Both the position numbers and the translations under genes were made by a program. Shown here piece by piece: positions 39,401 through 51,270 of a stretch of 64,000 nt of DNA; within the stretch, counting starts at the first letter, position 1, and every line of letters begins with the position of its first letter. The stretch spans positions 17,959,709-18,023,708 of the forward strand of contig NC_135565.1 in assembly GCF_964340395.1 (NCBI RefSeq), read 5' to 3'. The notes below the pieces were generated by a model. The model saw nothing but the letters and a program-made list of their open reading frames with translations. It was not told the DNA's origin and did not search any database. Source of the stretch: Glandiceps talaboti (Eukaryota > Hemichordata > Enteropneusta > Spengelidae).

Positions 39401-42400
39401 TTGGTGGCTGGCTGTAATAACCTTGTAGTGATGCCAATGGATATAAGTAAATGTATACAATCGTGAATGGTGATTAAAAAGTTATGATAATCAACTGGAC
39501 CACGTTATGCTGGAATCCTGTTAGTATTGCTACATTTGTATTGTACATTGCTAAGAATTCTATACACGTGTCTCAAAGCTGCACTACAAATTGTACCTGC
39601 AACTGATAACTGTTTTGTTACATACAATTATTATAATGGCTTAATTGTAATACATACATACACCCTGCACAGTATAAAATCACCTGTAGGTACATGTACA
39701 TTTGTAAACATATTTGTTTAGCAGTACACACAGTATGGTGCAAGCTACATTTTGTATAGCCCAATCAAATAGATTTTTGAGTTTGCACCCAACCACAACA
39801 TTGAGCACCTCAAATAAATCATGATTTGAACGTATTACTATACTATACTACTTAATAATACTGGTATACATGTAGATAAAATAGACCTCTAATTAACATG
39901 AAACCACTGGAAGTGGAATAGTCTTCCCAATCATGTGGTTGATGCACCAAATGTATATACTTTTGAGAGACGTTTAGATAGACACTGGGAAGGACTTGCA
40001 AATGAAATTTAAATTGAAGACTATGCAAGCATACACACTGATATGACTTTAGTCAACCCTGATCTGATATCAGAGGCCTAAATAAGGCCTAAAATCAGAA
40101 TGTACCTGTATATCTGTATACCTGTATGAAAATGTCTAATTACTGGTCTTTAGAGAATTTCCCAGTGAATATATTAACTTGGTTGTCTGACATTGAACTC
40201 TAAATACATGAAATGCAGGTGCATTGACAATAATTAAAGTACCTATACATGTATGAGAAACTATCCACCAAGTTCTGCACTGGGAACCACAGCATTAAAA
40301 AAGATCAAAAGGGTGTCCAGCTACAAACTTTGTTGACACTTTGGAATGAGACTCTGGTATAAATCTATTTGACCTAGCAGCAATTATGCAACATAAACAT
40401 CAATGGAGAAAAACTGTCAAAAAATGGCCCAGTTAGCTTGACATGATGATAATGATTGCACCAATAAAAAATGTATGGTGCATGTACATGTACATTTGTA
40501 GGTGCTACAAAAAAATGTACTTATTTTTTTCCAAACATTAAGTATAACATATGAATGATGGACATTTTGATTAAGTGACAACTAGTGATGACGAGTATTA
40601 ATGTTATGCATGATGTACATGAAAACTGAATCCTTAAGGGAACATATTTGTCTACCATTGCTAGAAGTTAAACTATATGTATAGTTTATACTATTATCAT
40701 AATCAGCCGAGTGGAAACAATAGACACCTGAGCCTGGTGATCATACAGTCATTTGACATCAAGAAAATTGTCAATTAATGTACCAAGCTACATTATATTA
40801 ATTTTATATATTTATCTATTTAATATATACATGTATATGGCTATACAGAGGTACACAGTGCAGTGTAAATTATTTGAACCTAGCTTGAGTTACATTATAT
40901 TAATTTTATATATTTATCTATTATATGTACATGTATATGGCTATACAGAGGTACACGGTGCAGTGTAAATTATTTGAACCTGGTTTGAGTCTATTTTCTA
41001 CCACATCAAAGTTACTGAAATTGTGGTAAGCATGTCTTATATATAGTTGTTATTTTTGTTGTTGTGTGTAACGCGTACCCCACACTTTAGTCTAGTTTCC
41101 ATACAGTATCATTACGATTTATACCTTCACTCACAGTTGGCATCTAGACTACCCAAACTGATGAATGTGTTTGTCATATTCATGGATTTTGATTAGTTCT
41201 CTAGGGATTTATGGTCCTCATCAGAATCTGTTTCCGTTGCCATCAACTATTGTATTGTTTTATGTTCACTTTCTTGTGGAATACGTTCTGTTCATTATCT
41301 GCCTGTCTTGATTTTGTCAACTGTGATGTAGTAAAGATGTATGCAACTATAATGACAATTTTAATATGATAAATGTACAAATCTGTTGCATTTCCTATCA
41401 GAGCGGAACTATAATTTACATATGTTGCTATTATGTATTTGTACAGGTGTGTGTATTAAACATATTGTATGCACATATGAATTCATATATAGAATGTTTT
41501 TGTGTTGGCTAGCCATCAGTATACTGCAATGAAAGCAATGTTTATTGATATTAGGTTCGTGAAAAAACATGTACAAAATGTGTGTAGGACACAATGGGTA
41601 TAAATAGTTGGGAAATGTCAGCATAATGCTAAGACATACATGTATGATTTCACTGTGTTTGATACTGTTACAGACATGGAATTTTGGCAGAAGTAATTTT
41701 GATTGTCAAATACAAATAGTTTTATTTATCAGATGCTTGATAACTGAGATTCTCACATTACCACCATACAAAGTATGCACGGATAATGATTGAATTTCTG
41801 TCTCTCTGTTGTTGCTAAGGTCACTTAAGTTCATCCTACAATCAACAAGTTTCATGACAATATGTTTCATGAATCATTGTGAAAATATTTTGTACTGATA
41901 TTAAGTTTTGATAGTTGACATGTTTGCCAAGTATATATTGTATTATTTACATAGTTTAGGAATGTCTTGCTTGATTAATAACTCTAGTCTGGAATCCATC
42001 CAACTTCTGGTATAGTACCATAAAACAGAACAGCACGGAATCTCTATCAACTACATGCGAGTTTCAACTTACTTCGTTATGTACATGTATAAAGTATAGG
42101 AGAGGATAACAGATACATACATGTATGAAAGTTATTTCCCTACTACCTAGTCTATTTCCTGATGACCATGTTCCGATTTACACTACGTTCAAATATGTGA
42201 AGATCACGCAGTGTAAAATTGGAACAAGGTCGTCAGGAACTAGATTACCTATTACCATACAAATAGAGAAAGCTTGGTTTTATGTAAAGTAGCCTGCAGT
42301 AGGTTCCAGGCAATTCAAGCCATCCTATGGAAAGTACAAGTAGGCTCCAATAAACCTGTATTTGCATCACTAGTAGTCACATCATAGATAGGTACATGTA

Positions 42401-43940
42401 TTATAACTTAATACTGTCAACAGTGTGTGAGAACAAATTAAATCTACACTGGTCTAGTTACCCTTTTACCTATCTCTTTAAATTATAAACAAAACCAAAT
42501 AGTTGTCTCAGTTGAGTGATTTTGACGAGTGTACTTTGTTACCATGGCAACACAATGTTATAGTTCTTTGTTACCCTTTTATAGGGTCACACATTTATTG
42601 TTATTTGACAGTTAGTAGGTGGAGTGGTATTGAGTCACCAGAATGTCAACAGCAGTGCAATAGCTACCCTCTACATGTCAACATAAGTACACATTCCCTC
42701 CTCACCTAAGTGACAATGAACTTGACAGTCAGTAAACAATACAAGTGTATTTTGAGTGCTGATAGCTATACCTTCTACATGCCAACATAAGTACACATTA
42801 ATACCTCCTCACCTAAGTAACAGCCAACTACATGTAGACAGCCAGTAAACAATTGTGTATTTTGAGTGCAATAACTACCCTCTACATGTCAACATAAGTA
42901 CACATTACCTCCTCACCTAACAATGAACTAGACAGCCAGTAAACAATTGTAGAACACTTTACTTTAAGGTGCTGAACTTAATTTTCATAATATCTACACT
43001 ACTTTTATTTCAACCTATTTCATTATGAGATTTACTCGTCTGGATGTGGTCTGTGAGTGGACCTGTAAATCGTAAAGATACCATATAGGAACTAGACTAG
43101 AGATTTACCTATGTAAAGTCTTAACACCAGTAGGGTTGCTGTACCATGCACCACCGTAAACAGCAAAATAAGTTTTCCATGTAAATGTAGCACATGTACA
43201 CATACAATGTATCTCCAAACAATAAACTTAAAATCCCCTGTTTTTCCCAACCTGTGTTTTTTGTATACAACTAAATCATAATTACCCCCCGGGTAAAAAG
43301 AGGAGTTTAAACTTCCACAATAGCAATGCAGTACATTGTATGAAACTTACAAATTGCAAAAAATAGTGAAAAGAATGTAACAGAAATGTCAAATGTCTAA
43401 TTATGGTACATCTGAATTTATTTTAAATTTTTAATCAACAAATTGTGGATATTGTGGAGAGTGATATCTTTCCACGGTAGATTCATAGCATATTTTTTAA
43501 AATAAATATTGAACATTACGATAATTGCAGTGTATGTACAGCCTGAGTGATATTATACTTTCCTCTACCATATGCTACACATACATTCCACATATGGTAT
43601 TTATACTGGTATTACAAACACTATAGTACTTCAGAAAAACAAAAAAACACCGGAAGTTACACAATATACAGTATGATGGTACATGTAGTCCAATGAATGG
43701 ATCACTTAGAAAATAGAAATATGGTGCAAATTATCAAGTTACAGCAATAAGTTATTTTAGGGGCAAGATCAATAGTTCAATGTAGGATATTTAAACCTAA
43801 ATTCTTTTAGTTTGGGAGTGAAATGTTAAAACTGATAAAACTGTACACATTTACACAGATTATAATTTTATCACTATACTTACCACAACAACTATGTTGA
43901 AAATGATCAAAAAGTTCTTTAGCCCCTTGTCCTCCGACAT
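33500..43940 (-). CDS. Tetraspanin 2 (six coding exons)
   Basis: A second tetraspanin, 250 residues. Coding exons, 5' to 3' on the minus strand: 43940-43884, 35993-35802, 35178-34993, 34636-34460, 34201-34118, 33556-33500. All introns are GT/AG and phase 0. Intron positions match tetraspanin 1, and exons 2 and 5 have identical lengths (192 and 84 bp). TM1 is about residues 9-34, TM2 51-70 ending at CCG 70-72, TM3 84-106, TM4 in exon 5. The large loop has CCG 148-150, CC 175-176, C189 and C206, plus sequons N118-N-T and N164-T-S. An acceptor just before 44006 implies an untranslated first exon further upstream. Intron 1 is 7.9 kb. Exact subfamily uncertain. Confidence 0.93.
33725..33738 (+). 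promoter_or_regulatory. CTCF-like motif in tetraspanin 2 intron 5
   Basis: CCTCTAGGTGGCAG matches the CTCF core consensus at all constrained positions, on the plus strand. It points away from the minus-strand match at 30005-30018. Confidence 0.35.
33940..34117. repeat. Minisatellite repeating the exon 5 splice-donor region
   Basis: Four degenerate units of about 45-60 bp built on 'atgcaaatttcaccacttta' followed by a 'cttacaa' motif. The rightmost unit begins at the true donor of tetraspanin 2 exon 5 (34117). Two further units carry GTAAGTATT or GTAAGC on the minus strand, so donor-like sites recur inside the intron. Confidence 0.75.
34613..34850. repeat. Tandem duplication across the exon 4 acceptor of tetraspanin 2
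   Basis: The segment from about 34613, which includes the first 24 bases of exon 4 and its acceptor, is repeated 120 bp further on (34733 onward) with few changes. The second copy has its own 'tttcag' acceptor and begins a frame Phe-Val-Cys-Cys-Gly-Ser-Ser-Leu. That frame meets a stop codon 21 codons later, before reaching the real exon. Confidence 0.85.
35262..35540. repeat. Decamer-based degenerate repeat
   Basis: About 20 loosely spaced copies of 'agcataGGGCtagcat'-type words (GGGC/GGCC next to AGCAT) in intron 2 of tetraspanin 2. The spacing is irregular. The array is markedly more GC-rich than its surroundings. Confidence 0.75.
36080..36262 (-). mobile_element. MITE family 3, partial copy
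   Basis: In reverse orientation this matches the left two-thirds of the element at 38229-38518, including the terminal 'cagggcttgaaattaac' and the internal 'catgtccacagactacca'. The other end is missing. It lies in intron 1 of tetraspanin 2. Confidence 0.7.
36313..36367. repeat. 55-bp near-perfect palindrome
   Basis: Arms of 19 bp ('ttaatggcttaattgtgac' and its exact reverse complement) enclose one mismatched pair, then a further 7-bp perfect stem (AGTTTAT/ATAAACT) around a single C. Half of the palindrome resembles 'gtcacaattaaggtatt' near 37866. It could be two inverted-repeat termini fused head to head. Confidence 0.95.
36625..36798. repeat. 97-bp tandem duplication
   Basis: Two copies starting 'ctaagtcaatttgac' at 36625 and 36722, the second with a short deletion. 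Intron 1 of tetraspanin 2; no coding signal. Confidence 0.85.
37892..37910. repeat. C homopolymer (19 bp)
   Basis: Nineteen consecutive C in intron 1 of tetraspanin 2. The length may be unreliable in an assembly. Confidence 0.9.
38229..38518 (+). mobile_element. MITE family 3, complete copy
   Basis: About 290 bp with inverted ends 'cagggctcgaaattaac' and 'gttaatttcgagccttg', which differ at one position. CAGGG-type termini are typical of hAT elements, but no 8-bp target duplication is obvious here. The interior repeats 'gggctacca' in both orientations. Relatives are at 36080-36262 and 44690-44768. Confidence 0.75.
38750..38797. mobile_element. MITE family 2, right-end fragment
   Basis: The sequence 'aagtattttcacttgagtaa', then 'tataaactcggctcatgtca' and CTTTAA aligns with the right end of the element at 32146-32379, including the terminal TTAA. 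The left end is not recognisable. Confidence 0.55.
40788..40991. repeat. 102-bp tandem duplication
   Basis: Two copies from 'tacattatattaattttata' to 'tatttgaacctagcttgag', the second lacking a few bases. Intron 1 of tetraspanin 2. Confidence 0.9.
42640..42956. repeat. Three-copy tandem repeat, about 110 bp
   Basis: Three copies containing 'ctacatgtcaacataagtac', 'cctcctcacctaa' and 'gacagccagtaaacaat', with small indels. Intron 1 of tetraspanin 2. Confidence 0.85.
43747..43810. repeat. 64-bp dispersed duplication, copy 1
   Basis: Identical over 64 bp to 44770-44833, starting 'ataagttattttaggggcaa'. Copy 2 directly abuts the end of a family 3 MITE fragment, while this copy does not. It is therefore the likely source, or the pre-insertion allele. 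Confidence 0.9.
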
Positions 43941-44689
43941 CTTGTATTAATCAGTTTCTGGAAGTAGTAGTATGAGAAGATTCTTGCAAATTGGAACAAT
44001 AAGTTACTGTGGGGGAAAATAAAAATAAAACATATATTACAAAATATGTTAACATTGATTCATGGGTAAATTTCTTTATGCACTGTGAGTACATCAATGT
44101 AGAATTTATAATTTTATAATTGTTTCACAGAAATACAAATGTAGATCCATGGCCTTGAACGATTTGTGATTTACAGCGTAACTAAAAACTAGTGTTTACT
44201 AGCACTACTGGGTGTTTTAATTCCCTTTTCATGTTCTTTAGAATAGAACATAATACATGTAGATGTGAATAGACAGCAGAAAAGAATAGAGCATAATAGA
44301 TCTGGTCTAGAGCAGAATAGAATAGTACAACAATAGACTAGATGAGATTTGACTCTAATGACTGAACCCTGCATGGACACCACAGGTACAATGTATTGTA
44401 CATGTACATGCACCTGTAACCCATTCAGATGTTTTGTTAAAGTAACATGTACAGTGTACACATACAATTTCTACTTGAATTCCTCACACATTTGATTGGT
44501 CCCTAGCTAAGTAATAAGTTAGACCCATGGTCTATGCCATACATCCATAACTATACTATACTACATGTAGTATTTTAGGACAGGTCAAATGTTTGCCTAA
44601 TATGAATGTCACTAATTTCATGAAAACAATTACTTCATGTTTTGTTTATGCATAAATTATTAAATGCTGAAAAAAAGAATGACTACCAA

Positions 44690-44768
44690 ATCTTCCCTGT
44701 TGACTATACCAGTTTTAAAAAGTGGTAGTCAAAGTGACTACCAACTAAAAAAGTTAATTTCGAGCCCT
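44690..44768 (+). mobile_element. MITE family 3, right-end fragment
   Basis: The last ~80 bp of the family: 'gtggtagtcaaagtgactac' followed by 'gttaatttcgagccctg'. The 64-bp duplication starts at the next base. Confidence 0.65.
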
Positions 44769-45934
44769 GATAAGTTATTTTAGGGGCAAGATCAATAGTT
44801 CAATGTAGGATATTTAAACCTAAATTCTTTTAGACTGACACCAGTCGCCAATCATCAATCAGATTGGCATCCACCAAGTGAAGCCTCAATGTGCTTAAAA
44901 TATGTACTATTTATATTTTTTAGTCAGATTTATTTTCTTAAACATTTTAATAACTATCAATTGATTTATTATCAATTAGCTGTCTACTTGGAAATATCAT
45001 ATTTGGACTTTCAACTGTGTTTGATTATTTATTATGTTTGATTATTTACACACAGTGTACACAGTGCCTGATACATACTATGTCAATATATCTCAATATC
45101 AAGCAACAGGAAATGACCTATGCAAATGAGTCTTAAATATGTATTTGCTTTGAAAGTAACTATGGTATTTTCATGAGACCATACACATGTAGGATCACCC
45201 AGTTGCAAAATTTTCAATATGGAGATTACAGCTTCCACACCTACATTGCATCTACTGACTAAATCTGTGTCTCTGCTACACAACAGAAGTATATATAATT
45301 AGCATATAGCAAAGAATACACTGTGGAGAAGTTTCTTCTCCACTGACTATGAGCAAATTCACAGATTTAAGAAGTAGACTGTGGATGGCTACATTTATTT
45401 TGTCATCAAAATTATCATAATTGATTACTGAGATACACAATTTCAATAGTAATTCAGTTCAAAAGCGACGTAAAATATCCTACTAGTTTCAAACATAAAA
45501 TGTTTTTACAAAATTTCATGAAATGTTGAGGATTGAAGGCTCAATATTTTGCAGTGCTTGACTATTAAAATTAACAATCTCACTAAACCATAAACAGACT
45601 AATATAAGTAGCTATATGTACAGAAGAGAAAGGCTATTACAAATCCCAAGTATATTATATTGTACATTGTATATCACCTAACACAATATACTACATGTTT
45701 TTAAATCAACTACATAACTACATAGTATCATTACATACATGTATGAGATTAATTACACTGGTGGGCACATAACTAGTGGTATTTTCACTGTAGTGCAATA
45801 CTGAAAATATTATTGCATACCTGCAAATGATATACAAACGAGGGCGACTCCGTTCGCCACACAAAATCTGTGCTGTGCTGTGCGATTTTTATGGAAATTT
45901 GCCGTTTCAGATTTATAAACGTACATTTGTACCA

Positions 45935-46120
45935 TACAGAATCCCATGACCCATGTCACATGAGTTCCAGTGTGGGTACTCAGAAGTATTTGCACTCGTG
46001 CTTGCACTCGTACTTTCACTCACTTCGCTCGTGAAAGTACACGTATAGGTGCAGAGAAGATTGCAAACGCTCGTGCAAATACCCCGCGTACACTTACACT
46101 CTTGTGGCATGGGGTTCTGT
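45935..46120. mobile_element. Foldback element with long imperfect inverted arms
   Basis: Ends 'tacagaatcccatg' and 'catggggttctgt' are inverted repeats. The arms continue inwards with 'gtatttgcactcgtgcttgc' facing 'gctcgtgcaaatac', to a central perfect 10-bp stem GTACTTTCAC/GTGAAAGTAC around 46020-46030. There is no coding capacity. Foldback MITE is the best description; no target duplication is clear. Confidence 0.65.
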
Positions 46121-46186
46121 CATAGACTCATATTATCAACATTTCAAATTCGATTCTAATGATAAAATATCCACATTCATTTGATT

Positions 46187-46568
46187 ATATTTATTTATTG
46201 AATTATTATAATTGTAATTTATTTGTCTACAGTCATCACAAACTGTAAATATTTAATCATGATTCATAGTTTCAAAGACTTTGTATACTTTAGAGATTAA
46301 TTATACCTGTACTTAACCCAGACACTGTCACTTCTTAAGATAGTAACATCAATACAGGTCTCCAGGCCTCCAGGCTTATATTTATTTATTGAATTATTAT
46401 AATTGTAATTTATTTGTCTACAGTCATCACAAACTGTAAATATTTAATCATGATTCATAGTTTCAAAGACTTTGTATACTTTAGAGATTAATTATACCTG
46501 TACTTAACCCAGACACTGTCACTTCTTAAGATAGTAACATCAATACAGGTCTCCAGGCTTATCAGTAA
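46187..46568. repeat. 191-bp tandem duplication
   Basis: Two nearly identical head-to-tail copies of 191 bp, joined at 'ctccaggcctccaggctt'. High identity suggests a recent event, or an assembly duplication. Confidence 0.92.
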
Positions 46569-46687
46569 TTAGAAGCTATCAAAAACAACCATAAAACTTA
46601 GTGAGAGAATAAAGTACTCGTGCGATGGCAATTTTTACTGGTGCATCATCAAAAAGGAGGTGCATTATACTGATAAACTGAGACCAT

Positions 46688-48700
46688 TTGCATTATCATG
46701 CCTCTCAATTTTTTAAATTACCGATATGTCATTTCCGGGTTTCATTTAAGGTCCAGTTCAGACATTTTAAAATTTGGGTAAGAAAAACAGATATAGATAC
46801 AAAAATAAAGATGGTCCTGATCAAAACAATGACCACAGATGTAATCCTCATCTCTATACTACTAAGTCAGATAACACTAATGCAAGGACTTGGGATTGAA
46901 ACCCTGGCCTTTAAATGCTCATAATAATGAAAACACTGAGACTGAGTCTATTGGTTATGATAGCATACATGCATATATAATATAGTATGTTAATTATATA
47001 TAAATATGTTTCATTAGTCCTTCATATTATTCATGCAATCATTAATCCTGACACTTTTTTATGAATAGTAATTAATCTCTGTTCAGTTTTAATAACCATC
47101 ATTTAATATGGCTATTAACTCCATTAGAAATATTACCTAGACTTTTCCTAATTAACCTTTACCTTCCAGTACAAATGTAAGTGCTACCTAGACTAGAATT
47201 GTCCTATATATGATATCAGGGTTTTCCCTCAGGGAGATCGCAAGGCTGGTTCCTAATTGCATAATAATTTACATTAACACTATTAAACATGACACTGTAC
47301 ATGTATATAAAATTTGCATATTGATCAACCTACAATATGCATATCGTCAACACTAAAACATACAACTGTAGACATCAGACCATGGACAAACCGGAACCTG
47401 ATACAAACAGCTGGGAAAGTAAACAACTGAACTGGATTATCAACAATTGGCACAGCATGTTGGAAGTACAGAGATTTGTATTACAGTAACTTTCCATGAT
47501 CAGTTTATAATTACAGTTTTATAGCCATGTCACATAAAAGTTCACAGTCACAAACAAATTTCCAGTTCCCCTGACATTTTCTGTACACATAAAGAGGCCA
47601 TAAAACTGTTCTTATCAAACCATGGTATTAATACAAGTCTCTGCTGTTCCAAACCTGCTGTGCCAAGTGTTGGCATCAATAATCTAATCTATACTATAGT
47701 GTACCTGTACCTGTAAGCAACTGGCCAGCCAGGCAATGTTTTCCTGTTGAATTAAAAAAACAATGGTAGCATGTCCCAGCCCTTTAGACTTTATCACCCA
47801 CACAGCATTCATAAATTTAATTAACATAAATTAACAGTATGTCATATTGTTATACAAATGTTAAGTGTTGTGGCCCTAACACTATTGTCTTCAAGGATCT
47901 CCAATGACTGGCTAATGTACAATATATTTCAATTCAAAGTAAATGTATAAACACTGCAGTACTGGGGTAATATAATTTATTTTTGTTCTCTTAGAATCAT
48001 GATTTCCCTAACTTTAAGTTTATTTCAATTAGCTACATACATGTGCAGTTCAGGTGACAGATATGAACACCACTACAGGAAATAAATGTATTTTCATGAA
48101 CCCTGGGTTCTGGAAAGTCATTAATTTTCATAACATACATTTTGCTTGATTACCAAGGAACATCAAACTAAAACTCTTTCATATTCACTGTAATCTACTG
48201 TTGCCCTCAATCAAGTGAAACTCTTGAAATCGTGAAATGACTCCAGAACCCAAAATCTATGAAAATACTTTTACTTCCTGAAGTAGTGTTCAATCAATGG
48301 CTGAAAAAACAATAGCTTCACAGCAGCTTGTGTTCATTAATTTTGTTAAATAGAATGTGATAAAAAAAACTGGAATTAAAGAAATATGGGAAACTGTTCA
48401 GCGTGAGATTTTAGTTACATTTAGTGAAAGTACAATGATGATTGATAATACACGCTAATATGCAATATAAATGCATATAAATTACATGTAGTATTTTCCA
48501 AAAAAAACCACAATGTTATACTCAAAGTCTAAATATGCTAATATCTACAAACAAAAGAGATTTGTTAAACATTTGTAAACCTACCGTGTAAAATTATATG
48601 GATCATGGACCATACAAAAATTACACATTAATATGTTTAGAATTAATAAGTATTAATAAGAGGAGTTTAGTGTGGGTCTTGCCACTAATATTTGAAAGTG
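46688..48700. other. Intergenic stretch, no gene recognised
   Basis: AT-rich sequence between tetraspanin 2 and SYCP3 with only short random open frames. No repeat of note and no RNA gene detected. Confidence 0.5.
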
Positions 48701-49216
48701 GAATAATGTAAACAATTCAACTGCTCTGTTGTGCAGAGCTTTACATTTATCACTGATACTCCCCCTACATTCTATTTCTACACAGGGGGCAAAGGTCAAA
48801 TTGATGGTCCTTATAAAAATTCACACCTTTCTGAAGTTCCTAAAAAGTCGAAAACATTACAAGTCGTGTGATTTTAGTGGCAAGAAAGTTATTGTTATTT
48901 ACATGTACACTGTTATTATACATACACATACATATCAAATTATACAAGGGGGAGGGGGCATCAAGTTTTATACCTTTCTCAGAGAAATATTTGTGACCAT
49001 GACTGGTACGATGACAAGTTTTCACTTGTCCATCCTTCAAGTGTCACTCAAAATATTAATATTATCTATGTTCATGGATGAGTACACATCCCTGTCAAGG
49101 CCCTCGTTATCAATATTGCTTGGCAACCCATACCAATGTAAAACGCATGTACGTATCTCTCGCTGGCCGTTCACCTTCGATGCACACAAAGTGACAAACG
49201 ACGTGTCGTGCAGCTC

Positions 49217-49224
49217 TGACGTCA
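49217..49224. promoter_or_regulatory. Palindromic CRE in a GC-richer stretch
   Basis: TGACGTCA, a full cAMP-response-type palindrome, within 49130-49900, a stretch with more CG dinucleotides than its surroundings. It lies upstream of tetraspanin 2, whose first untranslated exon and promoter are unplaced. This is a candidate promoter zone only. Confidence 0.3.
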
Positions 49225-50687
49225 GCATGACATTTTTATGTCCAAACAAATGGACTCAATCACGTTGAAAGAAATGAAAGGAATATTATGTAACAAGGCG
49301 ATGTCGCTCTATGACATTGTTGTAAAAAACACGAACGTTGTGATTCTGTTATTCGTACGCCGCCCATGTTTCATGTTCAGTTTTCATTCGAAACTTCTTA
49401 GTTCTACTAGTATTACACGAATGACCATGTGACTACGTGAAACAATTCGTAACGTTTTAATACTGTTTCTCTCGCAAAAATTAGATGCCGCCAAAAAAAT
49501 AAAACTTGCTTGTCGAACGACTAAAATCAGATGCGCTCTGCACCTTGAAATGAAAGCGGGCGTACACGCAACGATTTACACGTACATGTTCGTTCACACA
49601 GCACTGTCGATGTCACACATAGAAAATGTACGCATTCGTTTCCACACATTTGCAACTTTCGGTCTAAGATTTAACATGGGTTTTGCAACCTTTCGCAATA
49701 ACTACATTCTTTAAACAAAGTTACTATGTCGACAGAGGTGAAGTCTACGCATTTTAGGCCCTATAAGTGTAACTGAATATATTGTGACGGCCCAGGAGCT
49801 CACTTTCGCGTCACGTCGACGACCTTCCCGCAAGCGACAATTGTTCAGTCAACACTTCTACCTGTTAACCTCATGAGAGGTAATCTTTGCGAGTTACGAA
49901 AAGAAAGACGTATAAACCTACCTTCTATATACCAGATAGCGTGTATTGTTCACGCATTGAGGACGAATTCTTCAAACGGGCGAAGTCGCATTCAGTGTAT
50001 TGTAAACAGCAGTGGTCAGCAACGCAACATTTACAATCACTGAAGGTGAAAGGTCATTTTATGGTATAACTTTCACCTATTGAGGGCGCAATAACTCTGA
50101 CTGCAGTGTGTATGATTTTAAAACGGATAAACCGCAATCACAGATTATTTTGTATATTCCAGGCTCATTTTTATGCTGGTGGTGTCATTGAAATCGGAAT
50201 ATATTATAGTTTACATTTGGTAATTATGTAGAATGTAGTAAATCTTGGTCAAGTGTAACAATAACCTCAGCAAAGGTATTCACTGTTATGAATTTTCATT
50301 CTTTCCAGATCAAAACTTTTTTGTTGCATTACATAACTCTTTTCTGTTCTGCCTTACTGAATATGCTAAGTAAAATAAATAAATACATGATTTGATATAA
50401 TCAAAAGAAAAGCACAATAATAAGTAATTGTCATGTTTACCAACTATAATTAATTTCTGTTTATGATCCTTCATGTATTCTCAACCTCAATATTCTAGTC
50501 TGAATTGTGCCAGCCAGTAAATAAATAAAACCCTGAATGAAATGTACACACTGACCATTAAGTACAATAGCGCCACCAATGGTCAAAGTGTTAAATTATG
50601 AACCCTTGGAACCATGACTGATAAATTATGCCTGACTTTATTGTGAAAGAATACAAACAGCCAGTGTATAAAAGACCAATGTAACAT

Positions 50688-50693
50688 TTTATT
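50688..50693 (-). terminator. SYCP3 poly(A) signal candidate
   Basis: AATAAA on the minus strand about 580 bp beyond the SYCP3 stop; another lies at 50637-50642. The choice between them cannot be made from sequence. Confidence 0.35.
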
Positions 50694-50829
50694 CACATCA
50701 AATTTATCAACTCTAGAAGATTATAGATCATTTAAATAACTACCTCTTCATATAAGATTATCAAGATAGATTATTGCCAGTTGTTAACAGTTGTGTTTAT
50801 ATTACTGTTAGATAAATATGGAGATAAGA

Positions 50830-51150
50830 AAGTTAAAATTTTAAATACAAGGAGATAGTAATTTTTTTACGCAATCCATTGTGTGTTTGCTGTCTAAAAT
50901 TGTTCCAAATTATTTCTTTCAAATACAAGCAATGGGAACTATTCCAACACATCCGTCTTCTGGTGGCTAAAATTGTTAAACTGTTATAAATTGTATCCTT
51001 TAAATACAAGCAATGATAATTTGTGTAACACAATCCATCTCCCATTTGTCAGGTAAAAATTGTCAAATTTTTTAAAAAATATTTCTTTTAAATACAAACA
51101 ATGAAAAATTTTGTAACACAATTCCTATTTCTTTTCATTGTCTAAAAGTT
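50830..51150. repeat. Degenerate tandem repeat, about 80 bp, four copies
   Basis: Each copy has 'tttaaatacaagcaatg', a stretch like 'taacacaatcca' and 'gtctaaaattgtt'. The array sits just downstream of the SYCP3 stop codon and is probably within its 3' UTR. Confidence 0.75.
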
Positions 51151-51270
51151 GTAAAAAAAAAAAGTTTTCAGTAGAAATTACAAATTGAAACACCAAAGCC
51201 AGTTTAAAATATGCTAAACATCGATTTCAAAGTTGAAACAATCCAGCCATTTCTATCAAACTCTTGACAT

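Noticed and set aside
48729-49268. 179-codon open frame on the plus strand
   Set aside because: Low-complexity, hydrophobic and Lys-rich composition without a recognisable domain. It overlaps other frames on the minus strand. No splice or homology support.
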